Positions 1 through 12,416 of a stretch of DNA of 64,000 bases are shown here, piece by piece. The DNA comes from Megachile rotundata. Its lineage: Eukaryota > Arthropoda > Insecta > Hymenoptera > Megachilidae. A program made the translations under genes and the position numbers. The stretch spans positions 6,751,501 through 6,815,500 of the forward strand of contig NC_134989.1 of assembly GCF_050947335.1 (NCBI RefSeq), read 5' to 3'. Position 1 is the stretch's first letter; every line of letters begins with the position of its first letter. The notes beneath the pieces were generated by a model. It was not told the origin of the DNA, made no database searches, and saw only the letters and a program-made list of their open reading frames with translations.

Positions 1-173
1 TGCTTCCAGTTACAATTGGGCAAGTAAGAATAATAATGACAATAACAACTGCTGAACGCAAGTAGCACTATCTCCATCAGTTGAGACACGTTTGACGACT
101 GTCATTGCTTTAGGCTAATTAGTGAGCGGCTGCTCCAGCCAATAGTACGGCCGAGTGTGAGTCCAGGCGACCA
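1..173. other. Left-edge sequence, no gene seen
   Basis: Mixed-composition sequence with no convincing ORF, repeat or RNA gene. Confidence 0.5.
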
Positions 174-539
174 TTTTTCTATTCTGACCAATTGGACTTA
201 TAGCTATTTGGGAACATAGTGGTTTGGGGATGTAGCGATTTGGAGACGTAGCCATTTGGAGATGTAGGAATTTGGGGATACAGGGATTTGGAAATGTAGG
301 TATTCAGAATTATAGGAATTGGAGAAAATAGAAATTTGGAAATGGAGAGATTTAGGAATGTTGGGATTTGCAAATGTAGAAATTTGGAAATGTAGGAATT
401 TAGGGATGTACCGATTTGAGGATGTAGGAATTTGGGGATATAGCGACTTGCGGTCGAAGCAATTTGGGTGTGCAAGAATTTGGGAATATAGGGATTTGGG
501 AACGAAGGGATTTTTCTATTCTGTCCAGTTGGAGCCATA
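174..539 (-). repeat. 8-bp-unit satellite array, purine strand on +
   Basis: Degenerate array of GATGTAGGAATTTGG-like units. It is bracketed by two copies of a 29-bp sequence starting TTTTTCTATTCTG, at 174-202 and 511-539, which differ at only a few positions. The bracketing copies suggest that array plus flank was duplicated, or that the array expanded inside a unit. Because three 8-bp units make 24 bp, a minus-strand frame stays open and encodes an octapeptide-like repeat (IPKFLHTQ-like). Confidence 0.85.
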
Positions 540-634
540 ACTACTCTTAACACCTTGATCAGCCTCTTCACGCGCCAACTCATAAGTAGACATGGATATG
601 TATATTTCATAACTATTACAGTTTCTAGTTTCAT
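179..634 (-). CDS. Satellite-derived ORF, 151 codons, probably not a gene
   Basis: This is the longest open frame in the window and begins with a real ATG at 634. The first 40 or so residues come from unique sequence and include MKLETVIVMKYTYP. The rest is a repetitive Ser/Pro/Phe/Ile-rich octapeptide series read from the 8-bp satellite. It has no signal peptide, domain or recognisable family. The frame is open because 24 bp of satellite is exactly eight codons, so openness alone is weak evidence. A new gene born from repeats is possible but nothing here shows expression. Confidence 0.1.
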   Translation of the reverse strand: MKLETVIVMKYTYPCLLMSWRVKRLIKVLRVVMAPTGQNRKIPSFPNPYIPKFLHTQIASTASRYIPKFLHPQIGTSLNSYISKFLHLQIPTFLNLSISKFLFSPIPIILNTYISKSLYPQIPTSPNGYVSKSLHPQTTMFPNSYKSNWSE

Positions 635-1390
635 ATTGTTTTCAAGTGAACATCACAAAAACTGTATAATTTACGTACTGTTAGATTACAATTAGCCATA
701 AATTATAACTTTGCTTGAGACAATATAGATTTAATATATGAAGGTAAAGGATATTTAATAAATGTTTCCTAATTATAGCCTGGCTGAACATACTATTCTC
801 CTCCTAATCAAACTTGAACGAATTAGCCTTTTCATTTTTCCAATAAAATGAGTAAGATATAATTACCGAAGAATTTCATCATTTTCTAACCTTGTTAAAA
901 TCATCCTGAAAGATCCTTAAACCATACGTAACTTTAAAACCTTAGATAGAAGAATAAACCAAATTATGAATTATGTATGTATGCTGATTATAGGTTGTAC
1001 GCATGGTACTGTCTAATTAATAACAAAAATACGTGTCAATACATAAGTTAGAAAAGAAGGGACATATGTGTAAGACAGTATATTAGAACAGCTGAGATCC
1101 ATACAAGTTGGCAGGTATGCCAAGCGAAGAACGTAAGAACGTCACGATCTATCGATCAACCGACAATCGAGAGAAGCTGCGTGCGTAAATCTTCTACTCG
1201 ATCAGTACCTGGGAACAAGATTGTCCCGACTAGGGAATACCATTTCCTATATCCATAGATCTCATATTCTACTCGTTATCGGGACAACAGATTTTCGCCA
1301 TCAGGATTATTCTGATTGGCAGAAAACAGAGAAAAAATCTGATATAACTGATGGAATATTCATGAGAACTATTGAGATGTCTAATACCAC
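540..1390. other. AT-rich stretch, no gene
   Basis: Low-complexity AT-rich sequence with stops in all frames. The short frame at 1221-1406 (61 codons) has no features that support coding. Confidence 0.5.
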
Positions 1391-1781
1391 TTTTACTTGT
1401 AGATAATATTTGCTCAATTCAGGTGTCAACACTTTCTTCTTTAACAAATGTATATATGAGCTTGAAAGATGACCTTACATCTTAGGGTAGCCATTTTTAT
1501 TTGTAGATATTTGTTCAATTCAGGTTTCACTTTCTTTAACAAATGTACATATTTTTAAAAACGCCATTTTAACACCCTGTAACTCACAACTGCATGGCCC
1601 AAACAAAAAACAGCAAAAGAATTTTTTTAATGCGAACTGACACCTTGACAACGAGCATAAATCTGGAATTGTTTGATCGATAATTTACGAAATATCGATC
1701 ACTGCAGCCAGCTACCGAAAAAATAATGGATTTCTTTGTCTCCAACCTATAACCATAAATAATGACCTTACATCTTAGGGT
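1391..1781 (+). repeat. Two interleaved short direct repeats
   Basis: Repeat A, about 60 bp containing CAATTCAGGT and CTTTAACAAATGTA, is at 1391-1454 and again, shortened, at 1495-1550. Repeat B is a perfect 20-bp match, ATGACCTTACATCTTAGGGT, at 1469-1488 and 1762-1781. The A/B/A/B order suggests an old local tandem duplication of about 100-300 bp with later deletions. Confidence 0.75.
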
Positions 1782-2335
1782 GTCTTATTACAAAATCAAA
1801 ACAGTACTTAATATACAGTTCATATCCATACTTAAATATAAAGATGGAGTTTTCAATCTTGGGATAGTTAGAAGTGGAAGGTGAAGAGACAATATTTTGG
1901 AAATATGTTACGACTGCCGCAACAGTAAGAACGTGGTTTAAACTCGGAAAAGGTATACCAGGAATAAGTAGATACATTATGAGTTATTTTTTTCAAATAT
2001 AATTTATACAGATACTGTACTTGTAATTGACGTTAAGACCATATACTACAGGTCAGCTCGTAACAGCTTGTTCTGTCCGATCGGAAATCAGAAATCAGAA
2101 ATTCGAGCCAGTATCTTCAGCAACGAACGATCGCTCCGTTCTCGTATCTTCTGTACTTTTTCTCCCGCAGCATGTACACTCAAGTACAACGTAGGATCCT
2201 TTTGAATAAAGATACACATGTAAACTTGCGTATTTAAATTTCGTGACTTCTACACTTTTCCAAAATTCCTGAACCGTCCAAACCTTAGAGTAGCACACCT
2301 GTAGTTCCTCAAATTCTGAGATTTTCAAATTTCTT
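1782..2335. other. AT-rich stretch, no gene
   Basis: Only short frames on the minus strand (69 and 77 codons) without recognisable content. No repeat family is apparent. Confidence 0.5.
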
Positions 2336-3070
2336 CGTTATCAAGTAGTAAAACCTCCAAATCCCCAGATTCGCATTTCTTTCAATTCTCAAATTCCAAG
2401 GTCCCCAAATACCAGTTTTCCTAAATAACTTCCTTCATATTCCAAGACCACCAAATATTTAAATTTGTATACACCTGGATTCAAAAAATTTGTATGTCCC
2501 TAATTTGCTATGCGTCCAAATGCCTAAATTCCTGTATCTCTCAATCCCCATATCACAAGGCCCCAAATACCTACGTCTCAAAATTCGTAGATCGTCAAAT
2601 CTCTAGATTTGCACATCCGTGGAATCTAAAGTCTAACAATAAGTCAAAAGTCTAAACTCCCAAATCTTTAGATTCCCATATCTCTCAATCTCCAAACCCT
2701 AAGGCCTCAAATTCCAATATCCCAAAATTCTTGGAGCGCCAAATTTCTCGATCTGTACTGCTGTAAATTCCCAAATTCTGAAATTAGCAAAATCGTATGT
2801 CATCAAAATTCTAAGCCCCCAAATTCTGAAATTGCCAAATTCGTATGTTACCAAAATTCTAAGCCCCCAAATTCCTACATTTCTATATCTCTCAATCTCC
2901 AAATCTTAAAGGCCCAAATACTCATATCCCAAAATTTCTAGACCACCAAATTGCTCGGCCTATACTTCCTCCAATCACCAAATTCTCAAATTCCCAAATT
3001 CCTATCTCACCAAATTGCTAATCCCCTAAATCTCAACATTCCTACATTTCTCAATTCCTAAAAGTTTTTA
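2336..3070 (+). repeat. 8-bp-unit satellite array, pyrimidine strand on +
   Basis: About 730 bp of degenerate units that can be read as successive 8-mers (AAACCTCC, AAATCCCC, AGATTCGC, ATTTCTTT and so on) in near-constant register. It has a locally duplicated block of about 60 bp, AAATTCTGAAATT followed by ATTCTAAGCCCCC, at about 2768-2870. It is followed by the conserved tail at 3094-3147. Confidence 0.85.
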
Positions 3071-3093
3071 AAAACCACCTACTGTGTGTTGCC

Positions 3094-3147
3094 TTCTCTC
3101 GGTTAGCATATTCTCCCTAGGGAAATCAGATTTGCTCTAGACTGTAC
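3094..3147 (+). repeat. Conserved satellite tail motif, copy 1
   Basis: Sequence ending TTTGCTCTAGACTGTAC directly right of an 8-bp array. Similar sequences lie just right of arrays at 6955-7006, 32419-32475 and 63672-63708. The core TTTGCTCTAGASTGTAC is shared with the 32.4-kb copy, and the preceding 35 bp also align (TTAGCATATTCTCCCTAG against TAACTGCTACATTTTCCTTAG). Confidence 0.6.
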
Positions 3148-3149
3148 CT

Positions 3150-3600
3150 ACACGCGTGCAATTTAACGTCTCTGCTCGAAAGGTTCGCAGCAGCGCAGCG
3201 GAATCGACATTCGATACGCAGAGACGCGTTGTACGGAATCACCGAGTGTCGCGGTGTGTGCGAAGGCCAATTAATTACGCAATTAATTACCTCCTAATTA
3301 CCAGTATCTCCTGTTTAGCTTGTTCCGTTTCGTAGCCTACCGCTCGCAGTCGGATTCTCGGGTTCTGTCGAGACGAACGTACGCTGGTACATATAAATAC
3401 GTACGAGCTGCCACGCGTTCTCGTAGATGTTTCGCAAGCACGGCGTGACACGCGAGCTTCTCGACTGCTAAGAAGAACTTTAAATCTGCCTACCTGTCGG
3501 ATCGCTAGCTCGCATAACTTCGTTTCCTCACTGCGTGTGTTCCAAATGGCTGCATGTGGAAGGATGCGACCAAGTAAAAATGACAGCGACGGCATATGTG
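3150..3600. other. GC-rich island with minus-strand ORF of unknown meaning
   Basis: Less AT-rich island with many CG dinucleotides. A minus-strand frame of 102 codons (3595 down to 3287) begins with ATG and reads MPSLSFLLGRILPHAAIW. Part-way through it has a donor-like CGACAG|GTAGGC, so a short first exon of about 34 codons is conceivable. No domain is recognisable, and the start lacks other support. Confidence 0.3.
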
Positions 3601-6360
3601 CTCGTTACTTATTAACCAATGTTTTATCTTTTTTAAACGACAAGTACATATACAGGGCAAAATGATAATTATATATTACCTTGTACCATATCAAATAAAT
3701 GACTTCGAAATACGACGTCGCAATAAATATTTTATCGTGCGATTCGTTTTTCAATCAACACATGCACTGGGTATAAAGAGATCTTTAATCTCTTAACTTA
3801 ACAAACTTTCAGAAAAAGTTTGTTGACAGAGTTACATCTAATTTTTATTTTTCTACGACAGTTTCTTTATAAACATGCCGCATTAAAAAAATACAAATAT
3901 ACGTTTTTCTAAATGGTTGCATATTTTTTCTGACGTGCGTCAACTCCTCGAAATATTACTTGTAAAATAGTAAGGTACTATTTAAAATAAAATTCAATTT
4001 TATTGTATAATGAAACGAGATGGCGACAGGTGTGTTCCCCTATATTTTGTACTCTATATTTCAATAAATATAAGAACTAGTTACTACCGTTCATCCTAAC
4101 AAATACCTATCTTGACACCAAATTTAAAACAAGTAAAAATGACTTAGATTCCTCACTTTAAATGATAGAAATCATTAAATATTATATTTGTCGAATATAA
4201 AGAATAATTTTACAAATTAATGCACGTTTCAATCCACACTTATTTATCGTTTTATTTCCAGTTTAAACCCGCTCATCGAACGTCCGTGAACCTGACAATA
4301 AAAACACCACACACGTATTAAGTGGTAGAAAAATTCTGAACACGAAACCCAATAACAAGTACTCATCCCGATGGTCCGCTATCAGCCAGTTTGAAGTCGT
4401 AGAACTTTTTCAACGATCTCTTAAACGAGGTAAAGGAGTCTGATTGACGACTCAAATTTACGTAGCCTGTAAACTAACGTTAATCGTATCGCGTATCGCG
4501 TTTTGGTGCGAAAAATTCGAAAATTGAACGACCAACCGGTTTCACAGTGACTAGGATGCTTCGTCACCGACATCGAGCAGGGTTCACGTTTGCACTTTTG
4601 CGCACTTAGTACGACTTAAGTGGACTCGGTACGTGTATACGCGCGACTATAGTGAGTATACTTAATAAGCTGCGTGCACCGCCGGTACCTGTCTGATACT
4701 CTACGTCAGTATTACAGGTATTACGATTATCAGCTCCTATTAAACCAGGAGCATCTAGTGATAAAGATTAGAAACTCCCGCTTGCTGGTTCTCGAGCGAT
4801 TTAAGTATACTCCAGCTTCGAGTTACTTTGAATCGCATTCGAACATACGAAGCTTTTATACCAACTAACGACAACAATTATGGAGAAAATGAGGGGCAGT
4901 TAATTAAAAGTGAAGGTATTTATTTGATCACGAATTATTTGCAAGAAGAGTGGAGACTTGAATACGTTCGCTACAATGATTTACAGCAACACAAAATTTA
5001 ATTGGGGTTATATGATTATAACCACAGTGGCAACAAATCTAAATAAATTTCAATATCTGTTTTATTTCACAAACACGAAAGAAAAGTATCTAACCCATTG
5101 AAGCAATCTACAATTAATAAAAAGAGTAATGTAAATTATTTCTTTTATCATGAATACATAAAACATTTTGTAAACATCACTGTATCCTTCATGCGAATCA
5201 ACGTTAAATTAATCAAAATTACCTTAAGCAACATTGTACAATAATACTGTCCTTACGGTGTGCGAAATAGCTTGCATATCTGAAATAAATCACTCGATCT
5301 CGCGATATATGAGGTTGAATTCTGAATTATTCAATGAATCGAACTGTGTAATCATTCTCTGATATTTAACACGCGCCAATGAGTATCAAATTGACCTAAA
5401 CTATCAATAATAACCATCGAACAGCAGTTTGCACAGATCACAATCAATTCTTGTGCATTGTCTTGTAATTGCCACCGTTATATCAATACTTCTATTGTTG
5501 TTGGACCCTGCAGACAATTGAGAAATTTGTTTTCAGTACACTGTAGTTATCTCTAAATGGCCAAGTAGTACTGATAATAATCAGCTAGTGACATTTATCG
5601 ATGTTTTATTGCCAACAATTAATACAATTTCTGTTTTGTCAGCGACGAATGTTGTTGAAAATTTGCAACCATGTGAGACTTGCGTTGAGAACGAATTGTA
5701 TGCGTTTATATAAAATATTTTTTTTATATAATCTTACTTATATTTATTATAATGTTACTTCTGATAGTTAGTAATGGTACCTTAGGCTTATATTGATTAT
5801 ATTGATTCCAACACGACAGCAATTTTTCACATTTTTCCAACAAATCACTTTTTAATTTTTTTAAAAAATCAACCCACATAAAATAACATAATATGATTCG
5901 ATTTAATGCTTCTTATATACCAGTAACTTGTCCAAGAGATGGCGTTAGGTATAATCAAACAGAGACAACATTTAAAATATAATAGGAATTCGATTTCGAT
6001 AAAAATACTTAGGCAGACAAAGGAAGTGGATTATTCATTAGTACACCTAATATGTGCGAAAAAGGAATGCGTAACAAGAATGGAAATACTAATTGATCCA
6101 AAGCTCCCAACTTTCCTCAGCTTCTCGACACAAAGTCCGTATGCAGATTTGCTCGTTGCCGCGACGTAGCACGGTTTTCTTTACGATTTCGAACCTGGAA
6201 TACCGATCAGGCTGTGCCAATTAAAGAGAAACGAATTATTATATCGCATTGTGCGACAGAAAAGGGATCGACTGCGGAACCATCTAATTAGCTTCGCCCT
6301 CATTTAGCACGGATAAAGGCGCGTTTCCGTACGCGCAAATCTGTGTGTACAGTTTATTTC
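3601..6360. other. Long AT-rich stretch, no gene
   Basis: Mostly AT-rich, with a somewhat more balanced patch at about 4440-4870 carrying only a 64-codon frame. The 76-codon frame at 5939-6169 begins with ATG and reads MALGIIKQRQHLKYNRN, but it has no recognisable domain, splice signals or compositional support. No RNA gene or repeat array seen. Confidence 0.45.
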
Positions 6361-6409
6361 ACAAGAACATATGTACATATGTACATATTTACATATTTAT
6401 ATAGTTTTT

Positions 6410-6930
6410 ACTTCTCAATTCTTCAAAACCTATGGTTTCCAAAAACATATGTTTCTAAACTCTTAGATCAAATCCATAAGCTTTCAAGTACCTAGGTACT
6501 GCAGCTTCCAAATTTCAATCCCTAAATTACTATATTCATGCTATATCCCCTAGTTCCAAGACCCACAAATTTCGAAATCCTCAAATCCAAAGGATCTCAA
6601 TATCCTATGCATTCAAACTCCTAAACTAAATCCATAAACTCTTAAATACCTTGATGTCCCACCTTCTAAATCTTAAATCCCTAAATGTCCAAATCTTATG
6701 ACCTCATACGATCCTCAAATCGCAAAGTTTCGCTGTACTTAAGTCCCCAAATTGGTAGTCCCTTAAATCCATACAAATCCTACAATACATCAAAAATTTC
6801 CTAATTAACGAGAAAACTAATACATCCCAAATTTCTGAATTACCAAATTGCTAGCTCCACAATATCCCAGATCATCGAATCGGCAAAATACCAGATTCCA
6901 AAAGACCGAATTCAAAGACCTCAAAAGTTC
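6410..6930 (+). repeat. 8-bp-unit satellite array, pyrimidine strand on +
   Basis: About 500 bp of degenerate AAATCCYTAAAT-like units, more decayed than the arrays at 2.4 and 16 kb. A short ACATATGT-type palindromic repeat precedes it at about 6366-6385. The conserved tail (copy 2) follows within 30 bp. Confidence 0.8.
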
Positions 6931-6954
6931 AAATCCACAAAAGTAAACATGAAC

Positions 6955-7006
6955 AAGTGGTGCCTCACACGTTATCTACGGAAGACAGGTTTGCTGTTGA
7001 CTGTAC
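6955..7006 (+). repeat. Conserved satellite tail motif, copy 2
   Basis: Ends GGTTTGCTGTTGACTGTAC, matching the tail after the 2.3-3.07 kb array. It is more diverged than copies 1 and 3. Confidence 0.45.
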
Positions 7007-7029
7007 ACTTTCTTGTGGAACAGACTGTA

Positions 7030-7560
7030 AGTACTTACGTAGCACGCGGTTACCGGCCGGCGCGGCGCACGTGTGTACCGCATAATGCAACCGGGATACT
7101 GAACGTTTTTTCTTCATCCGACCGGCCAGAATGGTAGGCTACAGCCATAGTTCTCATGGTTAGTTCGAAGCGGAGTATAGCTGCGCACCGACGTTGCCCC
7201 GTACGTTTCTGATCGCAGCTTCCTTTTGTGCGGATAACGACGATCGACGTGGCAGATAAGCGTTTGCTCTCGCGGTATTTCGCGTCTCTGCGTACGCTGC
7301 CCTTACGCTACTCGCTCGCCTTCTTACGGGCGGCCATTTTTTGCAGCTTTCGTGTTTTTAGAGAACGACGAGCACCGCTCGTTTCTATATGGACAATGGA
7401 AGTTCCGGTGTGCCCGGCATCGAGGTCGCGGTTACGTTCGTTTATTTCTGAACATTGCAGTTCGATAAGAGCCTTATCTATCGAACCACTTCCCCCGAGG
7501 GAATTTCTGCTGGCACCCGGTAGCCGGTCGCATTAAGGGGATTTCGATTTTGCGTCGGGG
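7030..7560. other. GC-rich island, no recognised gene
   Basis: CG-rich island. A 102-codon plus frame (7228-7536) begins at a GTG and is rich in Arg, Leu and Ser, which is typical of chance frames in GC-rich DNA. GTAAGTACTTAC at about 7027-7038 is a short perfect palindrome that mimics a splice donor on both strands. The island could be a promoter, an exon or a conserved noncoding element. I cannot tell which. Confidence 0.35.
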
Positions 7561-10500
7561 AGGAGAAGATCGGCCTCCGTAAAACGGTGATTTTATCGTT
7601 TCCGATCGTGCCGCAGGGATTCCTGTTGCTTGTCTAGTTGCTTCTTTTTCCACTTCGTAGCATCGGCCTTTCAGATTTTCCTTTAGCTATGCAAAGTACT
7701 GTTCTCGACCCTTCGCAGTAACGAACCTTACTCCGTGTACTTTCAAAACAGGGAGCCTCTCTTTAATAACGACGTCCTTGTGCTACCTTCTTACGTTTAA
7801 TTCAGAAGCACACCAGATATTCCTTTCGAGACGCTTCGATACTTAACCTTTGAGCTACTAAAGGTGACTATTTTCACCGAATACCCGCTCGATGAGTACT
7901 TGAACTGATCGCACTCATCTGCAACACTTTGTATAACTTCAAGTTATACTACTAATTTAGCTCCTCGGGTTCTTCGTGCTATCTTACACAACAGTGATTC
8001 TCAACCTGCGAGTCTAATATTGGGTTCTTATAGATTTGATACATAAATCAATTATGAACTAAAAAGTTCACTCAGAACTATAGATATTTGAATCACTGAT
8101 CTTGAATGAAATTAATGAGGAATACAAAGGTATATGGTACATTAAGACACTGAACGTCACAGTGAAAAGAGATGTTTGAGGTCAGACATATAACACAAAT
8201 TATAAACAAGGCTACTTCGTCTTTTAATCTGTTCGTATATCATTACTTGAATATTAAGAGCCCTCAAATGTCCCTTTCGTTTCATATCCCTATAAATAGA
8301 TAATAACTAAAGAAATATGTGAATTAATAAGTTCTAGCATTAGGACTCCACATTTCAAAAGTTACATAGAGTAACAAAAATGGAGAATGCTACAAACTCG
8401 GCAACTTCTTTGTGCCAATTCCGGTGAGCAGATGTGTTTTACAAAGATCGCTTACAATAAACTCGGCAGCAATTTACTTCTTGTGTATATTCTCCATAAT
8501 TCCGTTGAAAGTCAGCCTTATCAGTCCAAGTACTTCGAATGGAATTCACACGTGCCGCCGGCGCCAGAGACTCGCGGCATCCAGACATTCAAGTTCCGAT
8601 TCTACTGCACGGATAATGCTTCTGTGATAATGAAATGCATAACTTTGGTTCAAGTATGCTGAATTGAATTTCTGTCGGAAAGACTACTTCGTGAAAATCC
8701 GCGTAAGAAACGGGTAATAGTTTTATGTGTTTCTTCAAACGATTATACAAGGTGTTTTATAATACATTGGACAATCTTCATAAATTGCTTACATATTTGC
8801 TATCTTTTTCATTAATATTTATAGGACTTAATTTAGAATTTTCTACTTTTGAACAGTTAATAAAAGAAGATTAACTACTTTTTTGTACGCATTAATTAAT
8901 TTCAAGATAATTATGAATATATCTAAAAGTAAGGAAGTCTTCTGAATTAGGGGAGTATATTTTAGGTATATTGGAAAAATTGTAGGTGTACTGGAAAAAT
9001 ATGTATATACTAACGGTGTGTGTCGAGAGAGTTTGAGAATCATTGCGCCACGTAACAACAAAGTGTGAAATCTATTGGGTTCTGACATGGAGGCGTGGCT
9101 TAAATCAACATGGCGCAGAGCGGATAAGAAATTGCATTAAGTTATACTGCGATATTATTTAAATTGTATTTAATTTTAAGCATGATAAACTAGTAAAAGT
9201 GATGAAAACTACCTGTAATGAAATGAAATCTAACGTAATGTTAAATATAACGTTATATTCTGCCTCAAAGACCGTTTATGCCGTAATACTATTAATAAAA
9301 CTACGGTCAAGTTATCGGAAAATAATGAGACTTATTTATTTATTGCAAGTCCAACGATTTAAATACCCAAATATAAAAATACTTTAGCTTATTAACGTAA
9401 TAAAAATGATTGCATTTATTAACTATTAAAGCTTAAGTGTGCAATAAAAATTTATATATAAACTTAAGGTTTTATAGATTCTCTAGCACTTAAGGTTAAA
9501 ATGTATTATTTTATGGCTAATTAAGAGTTATTCATACTAAATGTGACTTTTATTACAGTGTGATAGTACAATAGGAGATATGTATAAAGAAACGTCATTA
9601 TTTATGAGCCAAGATGTTTTCATCACATAATCCTTCATTTTTCTTCCATAAAACCTAACCTTATTTATTTTCAGCATGCGGTAGATCAAAAATATTATTT
9701 CTTAAATATTCATGCTTTAACACTTATATTCAATGCAACGTAAGAACAGTGATTCAATACACTGCGAGAAGTAAAAATCTTTGTATGCTCTATATTTTAA
9801 TAAAGTACCTAATAATCTTTTCAGGCTATATTCAAAATTTCATCTTCCAACATAACTATTAGTAGTTATCAATTTCACCATCGGACGGAATTCCTGAGCT
9901 TCGACACACGAATAAACCTAGCTAACCGTGCCTATACTATACTTATGACTTAATTATTGAAAATAGTATACAAAAAAGGTAATTACTTTCTTCCGTTATG
10001 CCTACAAATAATTTTTAGGTGCATTCAAGGTGTCTTCCGCTCACTGAAAGTATGTACGCTCATAAACGTACGGAATCGGAAATCATTACCATTATAAAAA
10101 AACGCAACTGTCGTTGTTTCTTTATATCTAATACGATAGGACTATAGGCAATAGAACTAATCGGAACCGGACTTCCTTGAAGATGATTAAAACTTAACTG
10201 CGGCCAACACTTTAACTGCGAATACACAATTGAGGTCCTCACAATTATTTATTTCAACGCGAATGCATAAATTATGAGCAGCGTAACAATAAACTTATAC
10301 ATCATTACCAGTTTCGTGTAGTTTACTTGGATATCGACTTTACAAACTCATAAGCGGCTATAAGAATTTCATGACGTTAATTAAGCGGGATATTCGAACT
10401 ATGATACAGAGTTCATAATATCGCAAACCTTGAATTTCTGTAACTTACTATCATTTCATTTTAGTTTCAATAACGAAATAATTATTACATTCGTGTTGAA

Positions 10501-11516
10501 GAATTTTTTGTTGTACGGTTGAAATATTGATGTTCCTACATTATATGAAGATATTCATAGAGCTATTAAATTTGAAGTATTGGGTAAGCTGAGATTGACA
10601 AGTGGAGAATTTAACCTATCTCCGTTATTAATCATCCTGTGAAAAAAACTTCAGGAAACTAAGTTGCGCTGTTTCGAGATACAGACAGAATGATAGAATC
10701 AATTTTTTCTGATTGTGAGAGGCTGTCTATAAACAAGATTGTTGGTTTGAGGAATTTCAAGATCACTGTTATATTTTTGAATAGAATAAAGTACTTTTTA
10801 TTATACGAAACGATTGTTTTAAGTATTTGATGTGAACGAGTAGCGATTTTTGAGATACTTTCAATAGACAAATATTTTACATAATAATTTTGAGAGATGC
10901 CAAACACTTCCATATATCCCTAATTATAAATGTTTCAGCAATTGTTGACTTTTTAAATTTCGTACTACAATACTCTATTCTTTATCCTCTATCTAATCTA
11001 CTTTATATTAAAATGAACGAAATTGTTAAAATTGTATGCAACTATTGAAGGCGAGGAGATCCGTGGTCGAATAAAGTGTCGTAATTAATTATATATTGAA
11101 CGATCAAACTATTTATTCAAGAACGATTACAAAATGCACAATAAAAAATACGTGAGGAAAATCAGAGAACAAAATTGAAACGAAACATGCGAATGTAAGA
11201 AGAAATAATTAATGGTGATTGATACTGTCAGATGGAGACAAATGTAAAAGTTAATTCGTGTATCGCTTTTATCACCAATAATAACTCCCACAAAAATTTG
11301 CTATTCAAATTTTTCAAAGTTATGAAAATCTTTGTTTCTTACATAAATCATATTTCTGTTACAATATAAATAAAAAAAAAACGAAAGCAAAAATTGAATT
11401 CATAACATTATTTTTAAAAGACAATTAACGTAAATTGTATAAACAATATATTATTTGTTTTCTTTTCAACTTACGTTCATTGTATTCCGTTCAGAATATT
11501 CTTTTCATCGCATGTA
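7561..11516. other. AT-rich desert, no gene
   Basis: About 4 kb with no supported gene. It contains one transposon-end-like sequence (ACAAGGTGTTTTATAATAC at about 8748). Frames of 60-91 codons occur on both strands without any domain. The overlapping frames at 8387-8662 and 8412-8627 show no features that favour either. Confidence 0.5.
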
Positions 11517-11542
11517 TTAGGTTGGGGAATAAGTTCGTAGCG
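11517..11542 (+). repeat. Mariner outer terminal inverted repeat, left
   Basis: Begins TTAGGTTGGGGAATAAG directly after the TA at 11515-11516. It matches the right outer repeat across 26 bp. Confidence 0.93.
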
Positions 11543-11692
11543 TTTTGACATTTTCTTTTTTTTTTTACAGCAACATTTTGCAATTTGCAAGAGGTTATAA
11601 TATTCATTCGATAGAGCTCTTTCTGCTCTACAAAACTGTGTTAATCGTTTTTTTTCAGTAGATTCATTCGTCATTACTATTGAGGCTTAGAA

Positions 11693-11868
11693 ATGGAATA
11701 TCAAGAAGGTAAAAAGCAGCATTTTCGACACCTGCTCTTCTTCGCTTTTCATCGCGGCCAAAAAGTTGTGAAAAGTTGTGAAAAGTTGTTGAAACAGGCC
11801 GGGATATTTGCAATCTATACGGAGAAGGTGTCATAAGTGAGAGCACGGAAATGGTTTGCAAAATTCAA
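11693..11868 (+). pseudogene. Mariner transposase 5' fragment (left arm)
   Basis: ATG at 11693 opens a frame reading MEYQEGKKQHFRHLLFFAFH, then RGQK. This matches the start of the minus-strand copy (HFRRLLFFAFHRGQK) and the amino end of mariner transposases. Downstream the helix-turn-helix region is disrupted by a triplicated 10-bp unit (AAAAGTTGTG at about 11762-11791) and by frame loss, ending in a stop before the fragment stops at 11868. It is a dead fragment with no catalytic domain. Confidence 0.85.
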
Positions 11869-11870
11869 CC

Positions 11871-11896
11871 TAAGGTTGGGCAATAAGTTCGTAGCG
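11871..11896 (-). repeat. Internal mariner 3' terminal repeat
   Basis: TAAGGTTGGGCAATAAG is a variant of the outer repeat and lies inside the element. It is the 3' end of the minus-strand copy. Its presence shows that two element ends were joined inside the outer pair. Confidence 0.85.
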
Positions 11897-11976
11897 TTCA
11901 CTTCGTGAGGCACCCAGGCTCCCAATTTTTCGACAAATCCCATTGAATGGAGATGATTGAGAATAGTTTTGTGTTA

Positions 11977-12270
11977 ACAGTTCATTTTTTCGACCAATTC
12001 ACGACTAGTTTGAGGACCATCCTGCTTCACAAATGCTCGGAGACGCTCTTCGTCGAACTCAGAAGGTCTTCCGCTGCGGGGCGGGTTTTCGACGTTAAAA
12101 TCGCCATTTTTGAATTTTGCAAACCATTTCCGTGCTGTCGACTCACCTATGACACCTTCTTCGTGTACATTGCAAATATCCCGGGCTGCTTCAGCAGCTT
12201 TTTGGCCGCGATGGAAAGCAAAGAAGAGCAGGCGTCGAAAGTGCTAATTGTTACCTTCTGGATATTTCAT
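11977..12270 (-). pseudogene. Mariner transposase amino-terminal remnant (right arm)
   Basis: Read on the minus strand from ATG at 12270 this gives MKYPEGNN, then a stop at 12244-12246, then 89 open codons ending with a stop at 11974. The open part contains HFRRLLFFAFHRGQ, AARDICNVHEEGVIGESTAR, KWFAKFKNGDFNVEN and RSGRPSEFDEERLRAF. These are the paired helix-turn-helix DNA-binding region and the GRP linker of mariner transposases. A full transposase has about 340-350 residues with a DD34D catalytic domain. That domain is deleted here, because the sequence jumps to the 3' end. The plus-strand 109-codon frame over this region is an antisense shadow. Confidence 0.9.
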
Positions 12271-12416
12271 TTCTGAGCCTCAATAGTAATAACGAATGAA
12301 ACTACTAAAAAAAACGATTAACACAGTTTTGTAGAGCAGAAAGAGCTCTATCGAATGAATATTATAACTCCTTGCAAATTGCAAAATGTCGCTGTAAAAA
12401 AAAGAAAATGTCAAAA

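Noticed and set aside
7228..7536. 102-codon Arg/Ser-rich plus ORF
   Set aside because: GTG start in CG-rich DNA, biased composition, no family.
11664..11861. Minus ORF of 65 codons
   Set aside because: Antisense of the left-arm transposase fragment.
11947..12276. Plus ORF of 109 codons
   Set aside because: Antisense of the mariner transposase remnant, whose helix-turn-helix residues are clear on the minus strand.
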